Part shown: positions 18,775-27,265 of the stretch, in pieces | Layout of the letters: every line of letters starts with the position of its first letter | Position numbering within the stretch: position 1 is the stretch's first letter | Assembly (NCBI RefSeq): GCF_016907975.1 | Contig: NZ_JAFBCY010000004.1 | Coordinates: 310,001 to 374,000, forward strand | Origin: Methylopila capsulata | GTDB taxonomy: Bacteria; Pseudomonadota; Alphaproteobacteria; Rhizobiales; Methylopilaceae | DNA length: 64,000 nt | Reading direction: 5' to 3' | Notes under the pieces: generated by a model | What the model was told of the DNA's origin: nothing | The model's input: only the letters and a program-made list of their open reading frames with translations | Database searches by the model: none | Position numbers and translations under genes: made by a program

Positions 18775-19168
18775 TCAGTCCTCGGACCGCCCCGTGGGGT
18801 CGCGGTCGCCGCCGTAACGGCGCGGCAGCGGAAACGGCGGCAGCCAGGACTCGCGACGGACGGTCCAGCTTTCGTAGGTGGGACGCAGCTGGTCGGGCGC
18901 GTCGAGAGATCCGAGGTTCACTTCGACCTCGTCGCCCGTGCGCGCGAACACCGACGAGCCGCAACGGGGACAGAAAAAGCCGTCCGGCGTAGGAGCGCGG
19001 TTCGCCGTGGACCGCGACCGCATCCTGGGGAAACACCGCGGAGGCGTGAAACAGCGCGCCGTGGTGCTTGCGGCAGTCGAGGCAGTGACAGAGCCCGACC
19101 CGGTAGGGACGTCCCGACGCCACGATCCGGACATCGCCGCAGAGACAACCACCTGTAAATCGCTCCAT
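18775..19168 (-). pseudogene. GFA/CENP-V-family zinc protein broken by a homopolymer frameshift
   Basis: The reading from 19168 starts MERFTGGCLCGDVRIVASG and carries the zinc Cys set C8, C10, C27, C29 and C32 of the GFA (glutathione-dependent formaldehyde-activating) fold. After GEPRSYAGRLF the frame is lost. The rest (CPRCGSSVFARTGDEVEVNLGSLD and on to the 18775 stop) lies in another frame. Removing one A from the five-A run at 18974-18978 gives GRLFCPRCGSSVF, the expected family sequence, and a protein of about 130 aa. A recent mutation or a sequencing error is equally possible. The true substrate of most family members is unknown. Confidence 0.83.
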
Positions 19169-19472
19169 GGCCGCAGCCCTCCGGTTGAGGTCGCCAGGGG
19201 CAGGGATCCGCCGCCCGCGCCGAACATCAGCTTGGACCATGGGGCGCGGAGAGCAAAAAAAACCGCCGGCTCGGGGACTGCTTACCGGCCGGCGGGTTTC
19301 TCAAGTTGAAAACGCGGCCCCGAGGGGGTGCGCCTATGCGGTCTCGTACGGCGCGTTCGTGACAACGGATTTACCTCGCCGCGGACCAACCGCGCCTTCG
19401 GTCGCGTCGTCGAAATCGCCGTCTGGACGCGCCCCGGTTTCGGGCCGCCCGGACGACGCGTCAAGCCTTTGA
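19169..19472. other. 304-bp spacer downstream of aroC
   Basis: There is no gene here. It holds the aroC terminator at 19254-19301 and the upstream region of the GFA gene. Nothing else was recognised. Confidence 0.5.
19254..19301 (-). terminator. Rho-independent terminator after aroC
   Basis: On the minus strand, CCGCCGGC, a loop, GCCGGCGG and then eight T residues. It lies about 170 bases beyond the aroC stop, between aroC and the start of the GFA gene on the same strand. Confidence 0.85.
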
Positions 19473-20561
19473 TCAGCCGCCGGTCTGGCCGCGATGTCGC
19501 AGGACGTGGTCCGCGAGCACGCAGGCGACCATCGCCTCGCCGACGGGCGCGGCGCGGATGCCGACGCAGGGGTCATGACGGCCCTTGGTCGAGACGTCGA
19601 CGTCGGCGCCCGAGGCGTCGATCGACCGGCGCGGCGTGAGGATCGACGAGGTCGGCTTCACCGCGAAGCGCGCGACGATGGCCTGCCCGGTCGAGATGCC
19701 CCCGAGGACGCCGCCGGCCTTGTTCGACAGGAACACCGGCTTGCCGTCGTTCCCGGCCCGCATCTCGTCGGCGTTGTCCTCGCCCGTGAGGCGCGCCGCG
19801 GCGAATCCCGCGCCGATCTCGACGCCCTTGACCGCGTTGATGCTCATCAGCGCCGCCGCGAGGTCGCCGTCGAGCTTGCCGTAGATCGGCGCCCCGAGGC
19901 CTGCGGGCGCGCCGTCCGCCTCGACCTCGAGCACCGCCCCGACCGAGGAGCCTGATTTGCGGATCCCGTCGAGATAGGCCTCCATCTCCTTCGCCGCGAC
20001 CGGATCGGGGCAGAAGAACGGGTTGCGGTCGACCTCCGCCCAATCCCAGCGCGACCGATCGATCTCGATCTCGCCCATGGCGACGAGCGCAGCGCGGATG
20101 GTGACGTTCGGGAGAACAAGGCGCGCGATGGCGCCGGCCGCCACACGCATGGCGGTTTCGCGCGCGGACGAGCGCCCGCCGCCGCGGTAGTCCCGCACGC
20201 CGTACTTCATGTCGTAGGTCACGTCCGCATGCCCCGGGCGGTAGCTCTGGGCGATGTTGGAGTAATCCTTCGAGCGCTGGTCGACGTTCCGGATCAGCAG
20301 TCCGATCGGCGTGCCGGTGGTCGTGAGCAGGCCGTCCTCGGCCTCCAGCACCCCCGACAGGATCTCGACCTCGTCCGGCTCGCGCCGCTGGGTGGTGAAA
20401 CGCGACTGGCCGGGGCGCCGGCGGTCGAGCGCGGCCTGGACGTCGTCCCGCCGGAAGGTCAGCCGCGGCGGGCAGCCGTCGACCACCGCGCCGATGGCGG
20501 GGCCGTGGCTTTCGCCGAAGGTGGTGACGCGGAAGAGGTGGCCGAAGCTGTTGTGCGACAT
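19473..20561 (-). CDS. aroC: Chorismate synthase
   Basis: 362-aa enzyme of the shikimate pathway that converts 5-enolpyruvylshikimate-3-phosphate to chorismate, using reduced FMN. It starts [20 protein letters not shown], the first AroC signature, and has the second and third signature regions ([16 protein letters not shown]-type and [19 protein letters not shown]). The C-terminus [17 protein letters not shown] is typical. Length is normal. It is transcribed away from the DnaQ-like gene; the 123-bp divergent spacer contains a CGAAAAG/CTTTTCG inverted repeat (20593-20620). No operon partner is visible. Confidence 0.97.
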   Translation of the reverse strand: MSHNSFGHLFRVTTFGESHGPAIGAVVDGCPPRLTFRRDDVQAALDRRRPGQSRFTTQRREPDEVEILSGVLEAEDGLLTTTGTPIGLLIRNVDQRSKDYSNIAQSYRPGHADVTYDMKYGVRDYRGGGRSSARETAMRVAAGAIARLVLPNVTIRAALVAMGEIEIDRSRWDWAEVDRNPFFCPDPVAAKEMEAYLDGIRKSGSSVGAVLEVEADGAPAGLGAPIYGKLDGDLAAALMSINAVKGVEIGAGFAAARLTGEDNADEMRAGNDGKPVFLSNKAGGVLGGISTGQAIVARFAVKPTSSILTPRRSIDASGADVDVSTKGRHDPCVGIRAAPVGEAMVACVLADHVLRHRGQTGG

Positions 20562-20684
20562 GGGTGGAGGCTATGCCACGCTGTGATCGTGGCGAAAAGC
20601 TTCTGGCGACGCTCTTTTCGATACCGTAGGAACGATCCGTTAACGTCCCGCCGCACGCGCCAGTCGAGTCCCGATCGGAAAGAG

Positions 20685-21221
20685 ATGTCCACGCCGCTTG
20701 AACGCATCGCCGCCGGCGAAAGCCGCTATGTCTTCTTCGACCTCGAGACGACGGGCCTGACGCCGAAGCGGGACCGCGTGATCGAGATCGCGGCCCTCAA
20801 GTTCGACCGCGCCACCGGCGAACTGTCGGCCTTCCAGTCGCTGGTCAAGCCGGACCGGGCGATTCCCGCCTTCGTCAGGGCGATGACGGGCCTCGACGAC
20901 GCCGCCTTCGCCGAGGCGCCCGAGCCAAAGGACGCCTTGGCGAGCTTCTTCGCCTTCGTCGGCGAGGATCCCCTGGTCGCCTACAACATCGGCTTCGACC
21001 ACGCTTTCCTCGTCGCCGAGGCAGAGCGCGCCGGCCTGACGGCGCCGGCGACGACCGTGTGCGCCATGCGCTTCGCACAGGGCCGCGTGAAGGACCTCCC
21101 GAACCACCGCCTCGAGACGGTCGCCAAGGCCCTCGACGTGCCGCGCCCCCGCGCCCGCCGCGCGATGGAGGACTGCCTGACGGGCCTCACCGTGTTCGAG
21201 AAGTCGCTGGCGCTCGTCTGA
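20685..21221 (+). CDS. DnaQ-like 3'-5' exonuclease with altered ExoIII motif
   Basis: 178-aa DEDD-family exonuclease. ExoI is FFDLETTG (Asp19, Glu21) and ExoII is NIGFDHAF (Asp105). The ExoIII region reads RRAMEDC, where epsilon-type enzymes have HxxxxD. The Asp (Asp163) is present, but the His position is Arg158. GGAAAGAG precedes the ATG. A longer reading in the same frame is only a shadow of aroC. The separate pol III epsilon gene is expected elsewhere, so this is a stand-alone paralogue. Loss of the general-base His may weaken or abolish nuclease activity. Confidence 0.82.
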   Translation: MSTPLERIAAGESRYVFFDLETTGLTPKRDRVIEIAALKFDRATGELSAFQSLVKPDRAIPAFVRAMTGLDDAAFAEAPEPKDALASFFAFVGEDPLVAYNIGFDHAFLVAEAERAGLTAPATTVCAMRFAQGRVKDLPNHRLETVAKALDVPRPRARRAMEDCLTGLTVFEKSLALV

Positions 21222-21240
21222 GTCCCGGTCGACGGGCGCG

Positions 21241-22086
21241 CTATCGTCCCTCGCGCCTCATCATGAAGGCCATGCGCTCGAACAGCTGGACGTCCTGCTC
21301 GTTCTTCAGCAGCGCGCCGTGGAGCGGCGGGATGGCCCGGCGCGGATCCTTCGCGCGCAGGGTCTCGGGCGCCACGTCCTCGGCCAGCAGCAGCTTCAGC
21401 CAGTCCAGGAACTCGCTGGTCGAGGGCTTCTTGCGCAGCCCGGGCGCATCGCGCACCTCGTAGAACAGCGCGAGAGCCTCCGACAGCAAGCGCTTCTTCA
21501 GCCCGGGAAAATGCGTCTCCACGATCGCGGCCATGGTGTCCGGATCGGGAAAGCGGATGTAGTGGAAGAAGCAGCGGCGAAGGAAAGCGTCCGGCAACTC
21601 CTTCTCGTTGTTCGAGGTGATGATCACGACCGGCCGGCGGGCGGCCTTCACCGTCTCGCCGGTCTCGGGCACGTGGAACTCCATGCGGTCGAGCTCGAGC
21701 AGCAGGTCGTTCGGGAACTCGATGTCCGCTTTGTCGATCTCGTCGATCAGCAGCACCGGGCGGCGCTCCGCCGCGAAGGCGGTCCACAGCGGGCCCTTGC
21801 GGATGTAGTTGGCGATGTCGGACACGCGCGGGTCGCCGAGCTGACCGTCGCGAAGCCGGGCGACGGCGTCGTATTCGTAAAGCCCTTGAACGGCTTTCGT
21901 CGTCGACTTCACGTGCCACTCGAGCAATGGGGCGCCGAGCGCCTGGGCGATTTCGCGGGCGAGCACGGTCTTGCCCGTGCCCGGTTCGCCCTTCACCAGC
22001 AACGGCCGCTCCAGCGTCACGGCGGCGTTGACGGCGATCTTGAGATCCTCCGTCGCGACGTAGGAGGTCGTGCCTTCGAATCTCAT
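21241..22086 (-). CDS. MoxR-family AAA+ ATPase
   Basis: 281-aa ATPase. Walker A is GEPGTGKT (33-40), Walker B is VLLIDEIDKAD, and sensor-1 is VIITSNNEKELPDAFLRRCFFHYI, as in MoxR chaperone-like ATPases. The start at 22086 (MRFEGTTSYVATEDL) matches the family; 33 further in-frame codons upstream are Arg-rich and unconserved. MoxR ATPases of this subtype act with CoxE-like VWA proteins. The VWA gene at 12014-13192 is the likely partner but is 8 kb away and on the other strand. Confidence 0.92.
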   Translation of the reverse strand: MRFEGTTSYVATEDLKIAVNAAVTLERPLLVKGEPGTGKTVLAREIAQALGAPLLEWHVKSTTKAVQGLYEYDAVARLRDGQLGDPRVSDIANYIRKGPLWTAFAAERRPVLLIDEIDKADIEFPNDLLLELDRMEFHVPETGETVKAARRPVVIITSNNEKELPDAFLRRCFFHYIRFPDPDTMAAIVETHFPGLKKRLLSEALALFYEVRDAPGLRKKPSTSEFLDWLKLLLAEDVAPETLRAKDPRRAIPPLHGALLKNEQDVQLFERMAFMMRREGR

Positions 22087-22324
22087 GCGTCGGGCGCCCG
22101 TCCGTGCGTGGTTGCGTCGCAGGACAGATAGCATCCGGCGGGCGTGCGCGTCAGGCGCTCGATCGCCGCGCCGGTCCGCTGTCACGGTTGAACTTTAGAT
22201 CTATTCTATACTTTGCAGTTCTGCCGCTTTTGCGATCTCCTGCGGCGAGGGACTTACCTTGCGCGGCGCCTTTGGTGTAAAGCGGCCTGCATCCGCCGTT
22301 CGATGTTTTGGAAGAGCCCCCGTC

Positions 22325-22972
22325 ATGCTCCGCTTCAGCGCCGCCATCCTTCTCGCCGCCGCCTTGGCGGCCGCTCCGGCCGCCTTCGCCCAGCAGCCGA
22401 CGCCCGAGGAGATGAAGGCCGCCACCGACCGGCTGCGGAAGAACGACCGGACGACGCAGCCGCAGCCGACCGACGCTCAGGCGGCGAAGGCGCAGGCTCC
22501 GGGACAGCCCGCCGCCGCGGCGCTGCCCAATGGCGCGGGCTCCATCAACGAGACCTACGGCGACTGGACCGTGGATTGCCGGGTCGCGGACAGTCGCAAG
22601 AGCTGCCTGCTGTCGCAGGCGCAAGGCGACAAGCAGTCCGGCCGCCGCGTGTTCGCGATCGAGCTGCGCGTGCCGGCGGACGGGAAGACCGAGGGCGCGG
22701 TGCTGATGCCCTTCGGCCTGAAGCTCGACAACGGCGCCATCCTCACCCTCGACGACAAGGATTTCGGGAGCGGCCTGCGCTTCTCCACCTGCGTGCCGCA
22801 GGGCTGCGTGCTGCCGGTGTCGTTCCCCGCGGCGGCGACGGACGCGATGAAGAAGGGCCAGCGCCTGACGGTGTCCTCTCTCAACCAGAGCGACGGCCAG
22901 GTGACGAGCTTCAGCGTCTCGCTGAACGGCTTCTCCGCCGCGCTCGACCGGCTGGCGGCGCTGGGAAGCTGA
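22325..22972 (+). CDS. Invasion-associated locus B (IalB) family periplasmic protein
   Basis: 215-aa secreted protein. The signal peptide MLRFSAAILLAAALAAAPA ends near residue 22 (AFA-QQ). A Gln/Pro/Ala-rich linker follows, and then the IalB domain from about residue 75 (YGDWTVDCR). Four Cys form two likely disulfides: DCRxxxxxKSC, and STC with QGC. The family takes its name from a Bartonella erythrocyte-invasion protein but is widespread in non-pathogenic Hyphomicrobiales, where its role is unknown. The ATG at 22325 is chosen because it gives a proper signal peptide. Confidence 0.88.
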   Translation: MLRFSAAILLAAALAAAPAAFAQQPTPEEMKAATDRLRKNDRTTQPQPTDAQAAKAQAPGQPAAAALPNGAGSINETYGDWTVDCRVADSRKSCLLSQAQGDKQSGRRVFAIELRVPADGKTEGAVLMPFGLKLDNGAILTLDDKDFGSGLRFSTCVPQGCVLPVSFPAAATDAMKKGQRLTVSSLNQSDGQVTSFSVSLNGFSAALDRLAALGS

Positions 22973-22982
22973 CCCTCAGAGG

Positions 22983-23717
22983 TCAGTCAACGATCGGGAC
23001 CTCGCGGTCGAGCCGGACGCCGTCCAGCGTGACCGTCGCGCTCCAGCAATGCGCCTCGACGCCGCGGGCGCGAGCCAGGTCGAAGGCGCGACCATACGCA
23101 GCGTCGACGTCGCGGGCGATCGCGAAGCCGGCCGCCGGGCCCTGCACGATGAACAGCATCGCCGCGCGGGCCCCGGCCGCGACCTCGTTCGAGAGCTCCA
23201 CGAGATGCTTCGCGCCCCGGGCGGTCACCGCGTCCGGGAACTCCGCGAGCGCGCCGCGACGCCACAGGTGGACGTTCTTGATCTCGACGAAGGCCTTCGG
23301 CCGGCCTGCGCTTTCGAGCAGCAGGTCGATGCGGCTGTTGACGCCGTAGCGCACCTCGCGCCGTACGCTGTCGTAGCCGGCGAAGGCGGGCAGCAGGCCG
23401 GCGGCGACCGCCGCGAGCCCGAGCTTGTTGGGCGCTCCGGTGTCGACGCCCACCAGCGTCGGACGCCCGTCGATCTCCACCTCGACCACCGCCCAGGACC
23501 ACAGCAGAGACCCGCTGGTCTTCGGGCAGAGCCAGACGCGCATTCCGGGCGTGGAAAGCCCCATCATCGAGCCCGAATTCGCCACATGGGCGACCACCTC
23601 GCGGCCGTCGTCGAGCCGGACGTCGGCGAGGAAGCGCTTGTAGCGGCGGACCAGCCGGCCGGGCACGAGCGTGGCCGGGTAGGGCAGCACGGGGAACGCG
23701 GGCGTGGCGGCGTCCAT
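22983..23717 (-). CDS. sfsA: SfsA family DNA/sugar-fermentation stimulation protein
   Basis: 244-aa protein of the SfsA family, an OB-like N-terminal domain fused to a PD-(D/E)XK nuclease-like C-terminal domain. Visible hallmarks are the N-terminal ATLVPGRLVRRYKRFLADV, HVANSGSMMGL, GVDTGAPNKL and the nuclease-like core DLLLE...FVEIKNV. Its role in cells is uncertain (reported effects on maltose gene expression and on DNA). The start at 23717 lies one base after the VOC-protein stop, so the two are coupled. Confidence 0.92.
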   Translation of the reverse strand: MDAATPAFPVLPYPATLVPGRLVRRYKRFLADVRLDDGREVVAHVANSGSMMGLSTPGMRVWLCPKTSGSLLWSWAVVEVEIDGRPTLVGVDTGAPNKLGLAAVAAGLLPAFAGYDSVRREVRYGVNSRIDLLLESAGRPKAFVEIKNVHLWRRGALAEFPDAVTARGAKHLVELSNEVAAGARAAMLFIVQGPAAGFAIARDVDAAYGRAFDLARARGVEAHCWSATVTLDGVRLDREVPIVD

Positions 23718-23718
23718 C

Positions 23719-24132
23719 TCAGAGATCGTCGGCCGCCGTGGAGATCGCGCCGTATCCGTCGCCGTGGAACTGGATGAGGCAGAAGCCGTGGCCGAAGGGA
23801 TCGGACAGCGTGACGAGGGAGCCCCAGTCGTGGGCGGCGATCTCGCCCTCGACGACCGCCCCGGCCGCCGCCGCGCGGTCGCGCGCGGCCCGGACGTCGT
23901 CGACGACGACGTCGAGATGCAGCGGCGTCCAGTGCCGGGCGTAGGAGCGGCGCGCGCGTCCGGCGGTCGAGGTGTGCTCCCCGCGCTGGAGCAGATAGAC
24001 CGGCGTCGGCCAGCCCGCCATCTCCACCGCGGCGTCGCCGATCCGGCGCGTCGGCGCCAGGCCGAAGGCCGCGCGGTAGAACCGCACGGCGGCGGCGAGA
24101 TCCGGAACGTCGATGTTGATGAGCGGCGTCAC
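23719..24132 (-). CDS. VOC-family (glyoxalase/bleomycin-resistance fold) protein
   Basis: 137-aa protein. It shows the N-terminal NIDVPDLAAAVRFYRAAFGL pattern of the vicinal oxygen chelate fold, a second half starting HLDVVVDDV and the C-terminal LSDPFGHGFCLIQF. Metal ligands are probably the His of HLDV and a C-terminal acidic residue. The substrate cannot be told from sequence: glyoxalase, dioxygenase or resistance protein are all possible. It is cotranscribed with sfsA and divergent from the CinA-domain gene. Confidence 0.85.
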   Translation of the reverse strand: MTPLINIDVPDLAAAVRFYRAAFGLAPTRRIGDAAVEMAGWPTPVYLLQRGEHTSTAGRARRSYARHWTPLHLDVVVDDVRAARDRAAAAGAVVEGEIAAHDWGSLVTLSDPFGHGFCLIQFHGDGYGAISTAADDL

Positions 24133-24236
24133 GGCTGTCTCCTTCAGGCGAAGCGGCTCCCGAGGCGGCGCCTCGCTTGTTCGCCGCCGATCGCTCCTCT
24201 ATCTCCGCCACGTCCTCCCATCGCAAGGCCGATCCC

Positions 24237-24968
24237 ATGTCGAACACGCCCGCCACCGCCGCCGTCCTCGTGATCGGCGACGAGGTGCTTTCGGGACGCA
24301 CGCGGGACAGCAACAGCGGCTACATCGCGCAGTATCTCACCAACATCGGGATCGACCTGAAGGAGGTGCGCGTCGTGGCGGACGACGAGGCGGCCATCGT
24401 CGAGGCGATCAACGCGCTCCGCGCCCGCAACACCTACCTGTTCACGACCGGCGGCATCGGCCCGACGCACGACGACATCACCGCCGATTCGGTGGCGAAA
24501 GCCTTCGGCGTCGGCATCGACCACGATCCTCGGGCCGTCGCGATGCTGCGGGAGCGCTTTCCCAACGCGGCGGACCTCAACGAGGGCCGGCTGCGCATGG
24601 CCCGCATTCCCTTCGGCGCGGACCTCATCGCCAACAAGGTTTCTAAGGCCCCGGGCTTCCGGCTCGAGAACGTCTTCGTCTTCGCCGGCGTGCCCTCGAT
24701 CATGCAGGCCATGCTCGACGAGGTCGGGCCGACGCTCGCGGCGGGCGTCAAAGTCCTGAGCGAGAGCGTGCGGGCCGACGCCAAGGAGGGCGACATTGCG
24801 ACGCCGCTCGGCGCCGTGCAGAAGGCTCATCCCGGCGTCGCGATAGGCAGCTATCCCTTCGTGGACGAGGGCGGCTTCAACACCAACATCGTGATCCGCT
24901 CGCGCGATCCCGAGGCGCTCGCCGCGGCGAAGGCCGCGGTCGAGGCGATGCTCGCCGGCCTGCGCTGA
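24237..24968 (+). CDS. CinA N-terminal-type molybdopterin-binding domain protein
   Basis: 243-aa protein made only of the MoCF/CinA N-terminal domain. Motifs are VIGDEVLSGRTRDSN, TTGGIGPTHDDIT and the FAGVPSIM segment. The C-terminal deamidase domain of full-length CinA (about 410 aa) is absent, as in many alphaproteobacteria. Possible roles are NMN/ADP-ribose pyrophosphatase (COG1058) or a cofactor-binding protein. The ATG at 24237 is chosen for the conserved start. It lies 21 bases before gpt on the same strand. Confidence 0.85.
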   Translation: MSNTPATAAVLVIGDEVLSGRTRDSNSGYIAQYLTNIGIDLKEVRVVADDEAAIVEAINALRARNTYLFTTGGIGPTHDDITADSVAKAFGVGIDHDPRAVAMLRERFPNAADLNEGRLRMARIPFGADLIANKVSKAPGFRLENVFVFAGVPSIMQAMLDEVGPTLAAGVKVLSESVRADAKEGDIATPLGAVQKAHPGVAIGSYPFVDEGGFNTNIVIRSRDPEALAAAKAAVEAMLAGLR

Positions 24969-24989
24969 GGCCTCAAGAGGACGACCACC

Positions 24990-25511
24990 ATGGCGGCTCC
25001 CGGCCCCGAGAAGATCTTTCCCGTTTCGTGGGAGCAGTTTCATCGCGACGCCCGTGCGCTCGCCTGGCGCCTGACGGCGGACGCGGAGGCGGTCGGCGGC
25101 TTCAAGGCGATCGTCAGCGTCACCCGCGGCGGGCTGGTGCCGGCGGCGATCGTGGCGCGCGAACTCGACATCCGGGTGATCGAGACGGTCTGCGTCGCGA
25201 GCTACCACGACTACGACACGCAGGGCGCGATGACCGTGCTGAAAGAGGTTGCGGCGTCGGTGGCGGCGCTCGGAGGCGGGCAGGGGCGGGGCGTGCTGAT
25301 CGTCGACGATCTGGTCGACACCGGCGGCACCGCGCGCTGCGTCCGCGCCATGCTCCCGGAGGCGCATTTCGCCACCGTCTACGCCAAGCCGCAGGGCCGG
25401 CCGCTGGTGGACACCTTCGTCACGGAGGTCAGCCAGGACACTTGGATCTATTTCCCCTGGGACATGGGCCTCGCCTTCCAGCCGCCGATCCGCGAGGGCG
25501 CGGCGGGATGA
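24990..25511 (+). CDS. gpt: Xanthine(-guanine) phosphoribosyltransferase
   Basis: 173-aa purine salvage enzyme that joins xanthine or guanine to PRPP. The PRPP-binding motif is [14 protein letters not shown]. The N-terminal [17 protein letters not shown] and the Tyr/Asp-rich SYHDYDTQG hood are characteristic of Gpt, and the C-terminal [12 protein letters not shown] closes the purine site. AAGAGG lies before the ATG. It follows the CinA-domain gene in the same direction, and the two may share a transcript. Confidence 0.93.
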   Translation: MAAPGPEKIFPVSWEQFHRDARALAWRLTADAEAVGGFKAIVSVTRGGLVPAAIVARELDIRVIETVCVASYHDYDTQGAMTVLKEVAASVAALGGGQGRGVLIVDDLVDTGGTARCVRAMLPEAHFATVYAKPQGRPLVDTFVTEVSQDTWIYFPWDMGLAFQPPIREGAAG

Positions 25512-25626
25512 GTCGGACTGTTGCGATAGTGTGAAAGCGGTCGAAAGGAGTTATGCGAAAGTAGCATGCCTCCGTCGAGGACAACGCGCATTGTGCGATG
25601 CGGCATCGGGCTTATCTTGAGTGCCA

Positions 25627-25642
25627 GGAACCAACGGGTTCC
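25627..25642 (+). promoter_or_regulatory. Small hairpin next to the ribosome site of the 71-aa gene
   Basis: GGAACC-AACG-GGTTCC, a perfect 6-bp stem with a four-base loop, lies 9 bases before the GGAG ribosome site of the gene at 25663. CCAGGAAC also occurs twice here (25624-25631 and 25641-25648). It may tune translation; no known regulator is recognised. Confidence 0.35.
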
Positions 25643-25662
25643 AGGAACTTTGGAGATCGAAC

Positions 25663-25878
25663 GTGGCTCGCAATCTTTCCGTCGCGATGGGCCGCCCTCT
25701 GCCGGCGCTTCGCATCCGCAACATGGCTCGTGAGGTGATGGAGACCATTGGTCTCGTGTTCGCCGCCGGCCGCGTCGCATCGGCGGTCGAGTCGCACCGG
25801 ACTCCGAACGCCGCCGACCTCGACCGTCTCGGCATCTCCGACGCGGCGACCCAGGTCCGCCGTCCGTTCGGCTCGTAA
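25663..25878 (+). CDS. Small conserved-looking 71-aa protein, DUF1127-like
   Basis: 71-aa protein from a GTG start with GGAG 7 bases upstream. The reading can be extended 14 codons to an ATG at 25621, but that would include the hairpin at 25627-25642. It has a basic N-terminus (RNLSVAMGRPLPALRIRNM), a short hydrophobic patch (METIGLVFAAGR) and a C-terminus with ADLDRLGIS, reminiscent of the end of DUF1127-type small regulators. It has its own terminator. Function is unknown; some DUF1127 proteins affect phosphate or RNA metabolism, but the similarity here is faint. Confidence 0.6.
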   Translation: MARNLSVAMGRPLPALRIRNMAREVMETIGLVFAAGRVASAVESHRTPNAADLDRLGISDAATQVRRPFGS

Positions 25879-25902
25879 GCCTACGTCGTTATCGATTGCT
25901 GG

Positions 25903-25933
25903 AAGGCGCGTCGCAGTTGCGGCGCGCCTTTTT
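25903..25933 (+). terminator. Rho-independent terminator
   Basis: AAGGCGCG, a loop, CGCGCCTTTTT. It lies 25 bases after the stop of the 71-aa gene and just before the tRNA. Confidence 0.85.
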
Positions 25934-25956
25934 CGTGTCCATACCTTGCCGCACGG

Positions 25957-26041
25957 GCGGACGTGGCGAAACCGGTAGACGCACGAGACTTAAAATCTTG
26001 CGCCGCAAGGCATGCGGGTTCGAGTCCCGCCGTCCGCACCA
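25957..26041 (+). tRNA. tRNA-Leu (anticodon TAA)
   Basis: 85-nt class II tRNA with encoded CCA. The acceptor stem GCGGACG pairs with CGTCCGC. The anticodon arm is CGAGA-CTTAAAA-TCTTG, with TAA at positions 34-36. A long variable arm follows (CGCCGCAAGGCAT), and the T arm is GCGGG-TTCGAGT-CCCGC. It lies singly between a terminator and an esterase gene. Such tRNA ends can serve as integration sites, but no integrase or repeated 3' end was seen. Confidence 0.96.
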
Positions 26042-26194
26042 ACGGTTCAGGTCTCGGCTGAGGTCCGGCTGCTCCAGATCAGGGCCAGCCGAAGCCGATC
26101 GCCCAGCCGGGCGCGTTCCGGCGCACGAGATTCTGAACGGCGCGGAGCGCTGGGAGCCCTATGTTCCGGCTCACATGCCGTTGAATGGTGCCCG

Positions 26195-27124
26195 ATGCGT
26201 CGACGAGCCTCCGCCGTCCTGAGCTGCCTTCTCGCCTCCACCGGAGCGGAGGCCCAGGGCGTCGTCGAACGCAACCAGACGACCTGGAGCCCGGCGCTGG
26301 GCCGCGCGATCGAATACAATCTCTACCGCCCGGCGACGCAGCCCACCGGCGGCGAGCGCTGGCCCGTGGTCTACCTCCTCGAAGGCCGTCCCAGCGTGTC
26401 GGACTGGCTCGACCAGGGCGGCCTGGCCGAGACAATGGACCGGGCGATCGCCGAGGGCGCGATGCCGCCGGCGCTCGTGGTGACGCCCGTCGCGCCTTAC
26501 AGCTGGTATGTCGACAACCCGGATCCCGGTGGCCACGGCCTGATGAAGACGGCGATCGTCCGCGACCTCGTCGCGGCGGTCGACCAGCGGTTTCCCACCG
26601 CGGCCTGCCGCGAGGGGCGGGCGGTGGGCGGCCTGTCCATGGGCGGATACGGCGCGCTGTTGTTCGCGATCGACGCGCCCGAGGTGTTTTCCGCGGCGAT
26701 CAGCCTCGCGGGCGCCGTGAGCCCGCCGATCGACCGCAACGACGTCGCGCGGCTGAAGCGCGCCGACGCCTTCTACGACGGCGCCTTCGGCCGGCCGCTC
26801 GATCGCGAGCGGTTCAACGCCTGGAACCTCTTCACGCGCCTCCGCACGCTCGAAAAGGGCGCCGCGCCGCAGCCGGACGTCTACCTGTCGATCGGCGACC
26901 GCGATCGTGGGGGTCTGCTGCAGAACACGACGCGGCTGCATGTCGCGCTGCTGCGGGCGGGCGTCGACAGCACCTTCCGGATCGGCCCGGGCCAGCATGA
27001 TTGGGAGACGTGGCGGCGTGAGTTCGCTAGCTCCCTGACGTGGCTCGGGCCCAAGCTCGATCCCACCTGCGGCCACGACGTGGCCTCGACCGGAGCGCCT
27101 GACGGGACCAGGCCGACGCCTTGA
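26195..27124 (+). CDS. Secreted alpha/beta-hydrolase esterase, paralogue 1
   Basis: 309-aa putative esterase of the esterase-D/antigen-85-like fold. The signal peptide is MRRRASAVLSCLLASTGAEA. The nucleophile elbow GGLSMGGYG has Ser148; GDRDRGG and GQHDWETW supply the acid and the His. The oxyanion segment reads LLEGR, where the neighbouring paralogue and the family usually have LLHGG. The ATG at 26195 gives a clean signal peptide; earlier in-frame codons overlap the tRNA. It is followed in tandem by a closely related gene, so this is a local duplication. The substrate is unknown. Confidence 0.83.
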   Translation: MRRRASAVLSCLLASTGAEAQGVVERNQTTWSPALGRAIEYNLYRPATQPTGGERWPVVYLLEGRPSVSDWLDQGGLAETMDRAIAEGAMPPALVVTPVAPYSWYVDNPDPGGHGLMKTAIVRDLVAAVDQRFPTAACREGRAVGGLSMGGYGALLFAIDAPEVFSAAISLAGAVSPPIDRNDVARLKRADAFYDGAFGRPLDRERFNAWNLFTRLRTLEKGAAPQPDVYLSIGDRDRGGLLQNTTRLHVALLRAGVDSTFRIGPGQHDWETWRREFASSLTWLGPKLDPTCGHDVASTGAPDGTRPTP

Positions 27125-27265
27125 ACGCATGCAAAAGCGCAAGGCCGGCGCCGACCATTTGGGCGTGCTTTTCTGATCGTGCGCGCAATAACATCGTGAC
27201 GGCCCCGACGACGTTCTGACGCCGCCCGCGCCGCTCCCGGTTGCCCGCCCGTCGGAGAGCGCCCG

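Noticed and set aside
25957-26041. tRNA-Leu as the attachment site of an integrated element
   Set aside because: No integrase, no repeated tRNA 3' end downstream, and flanking genes have normal GC.
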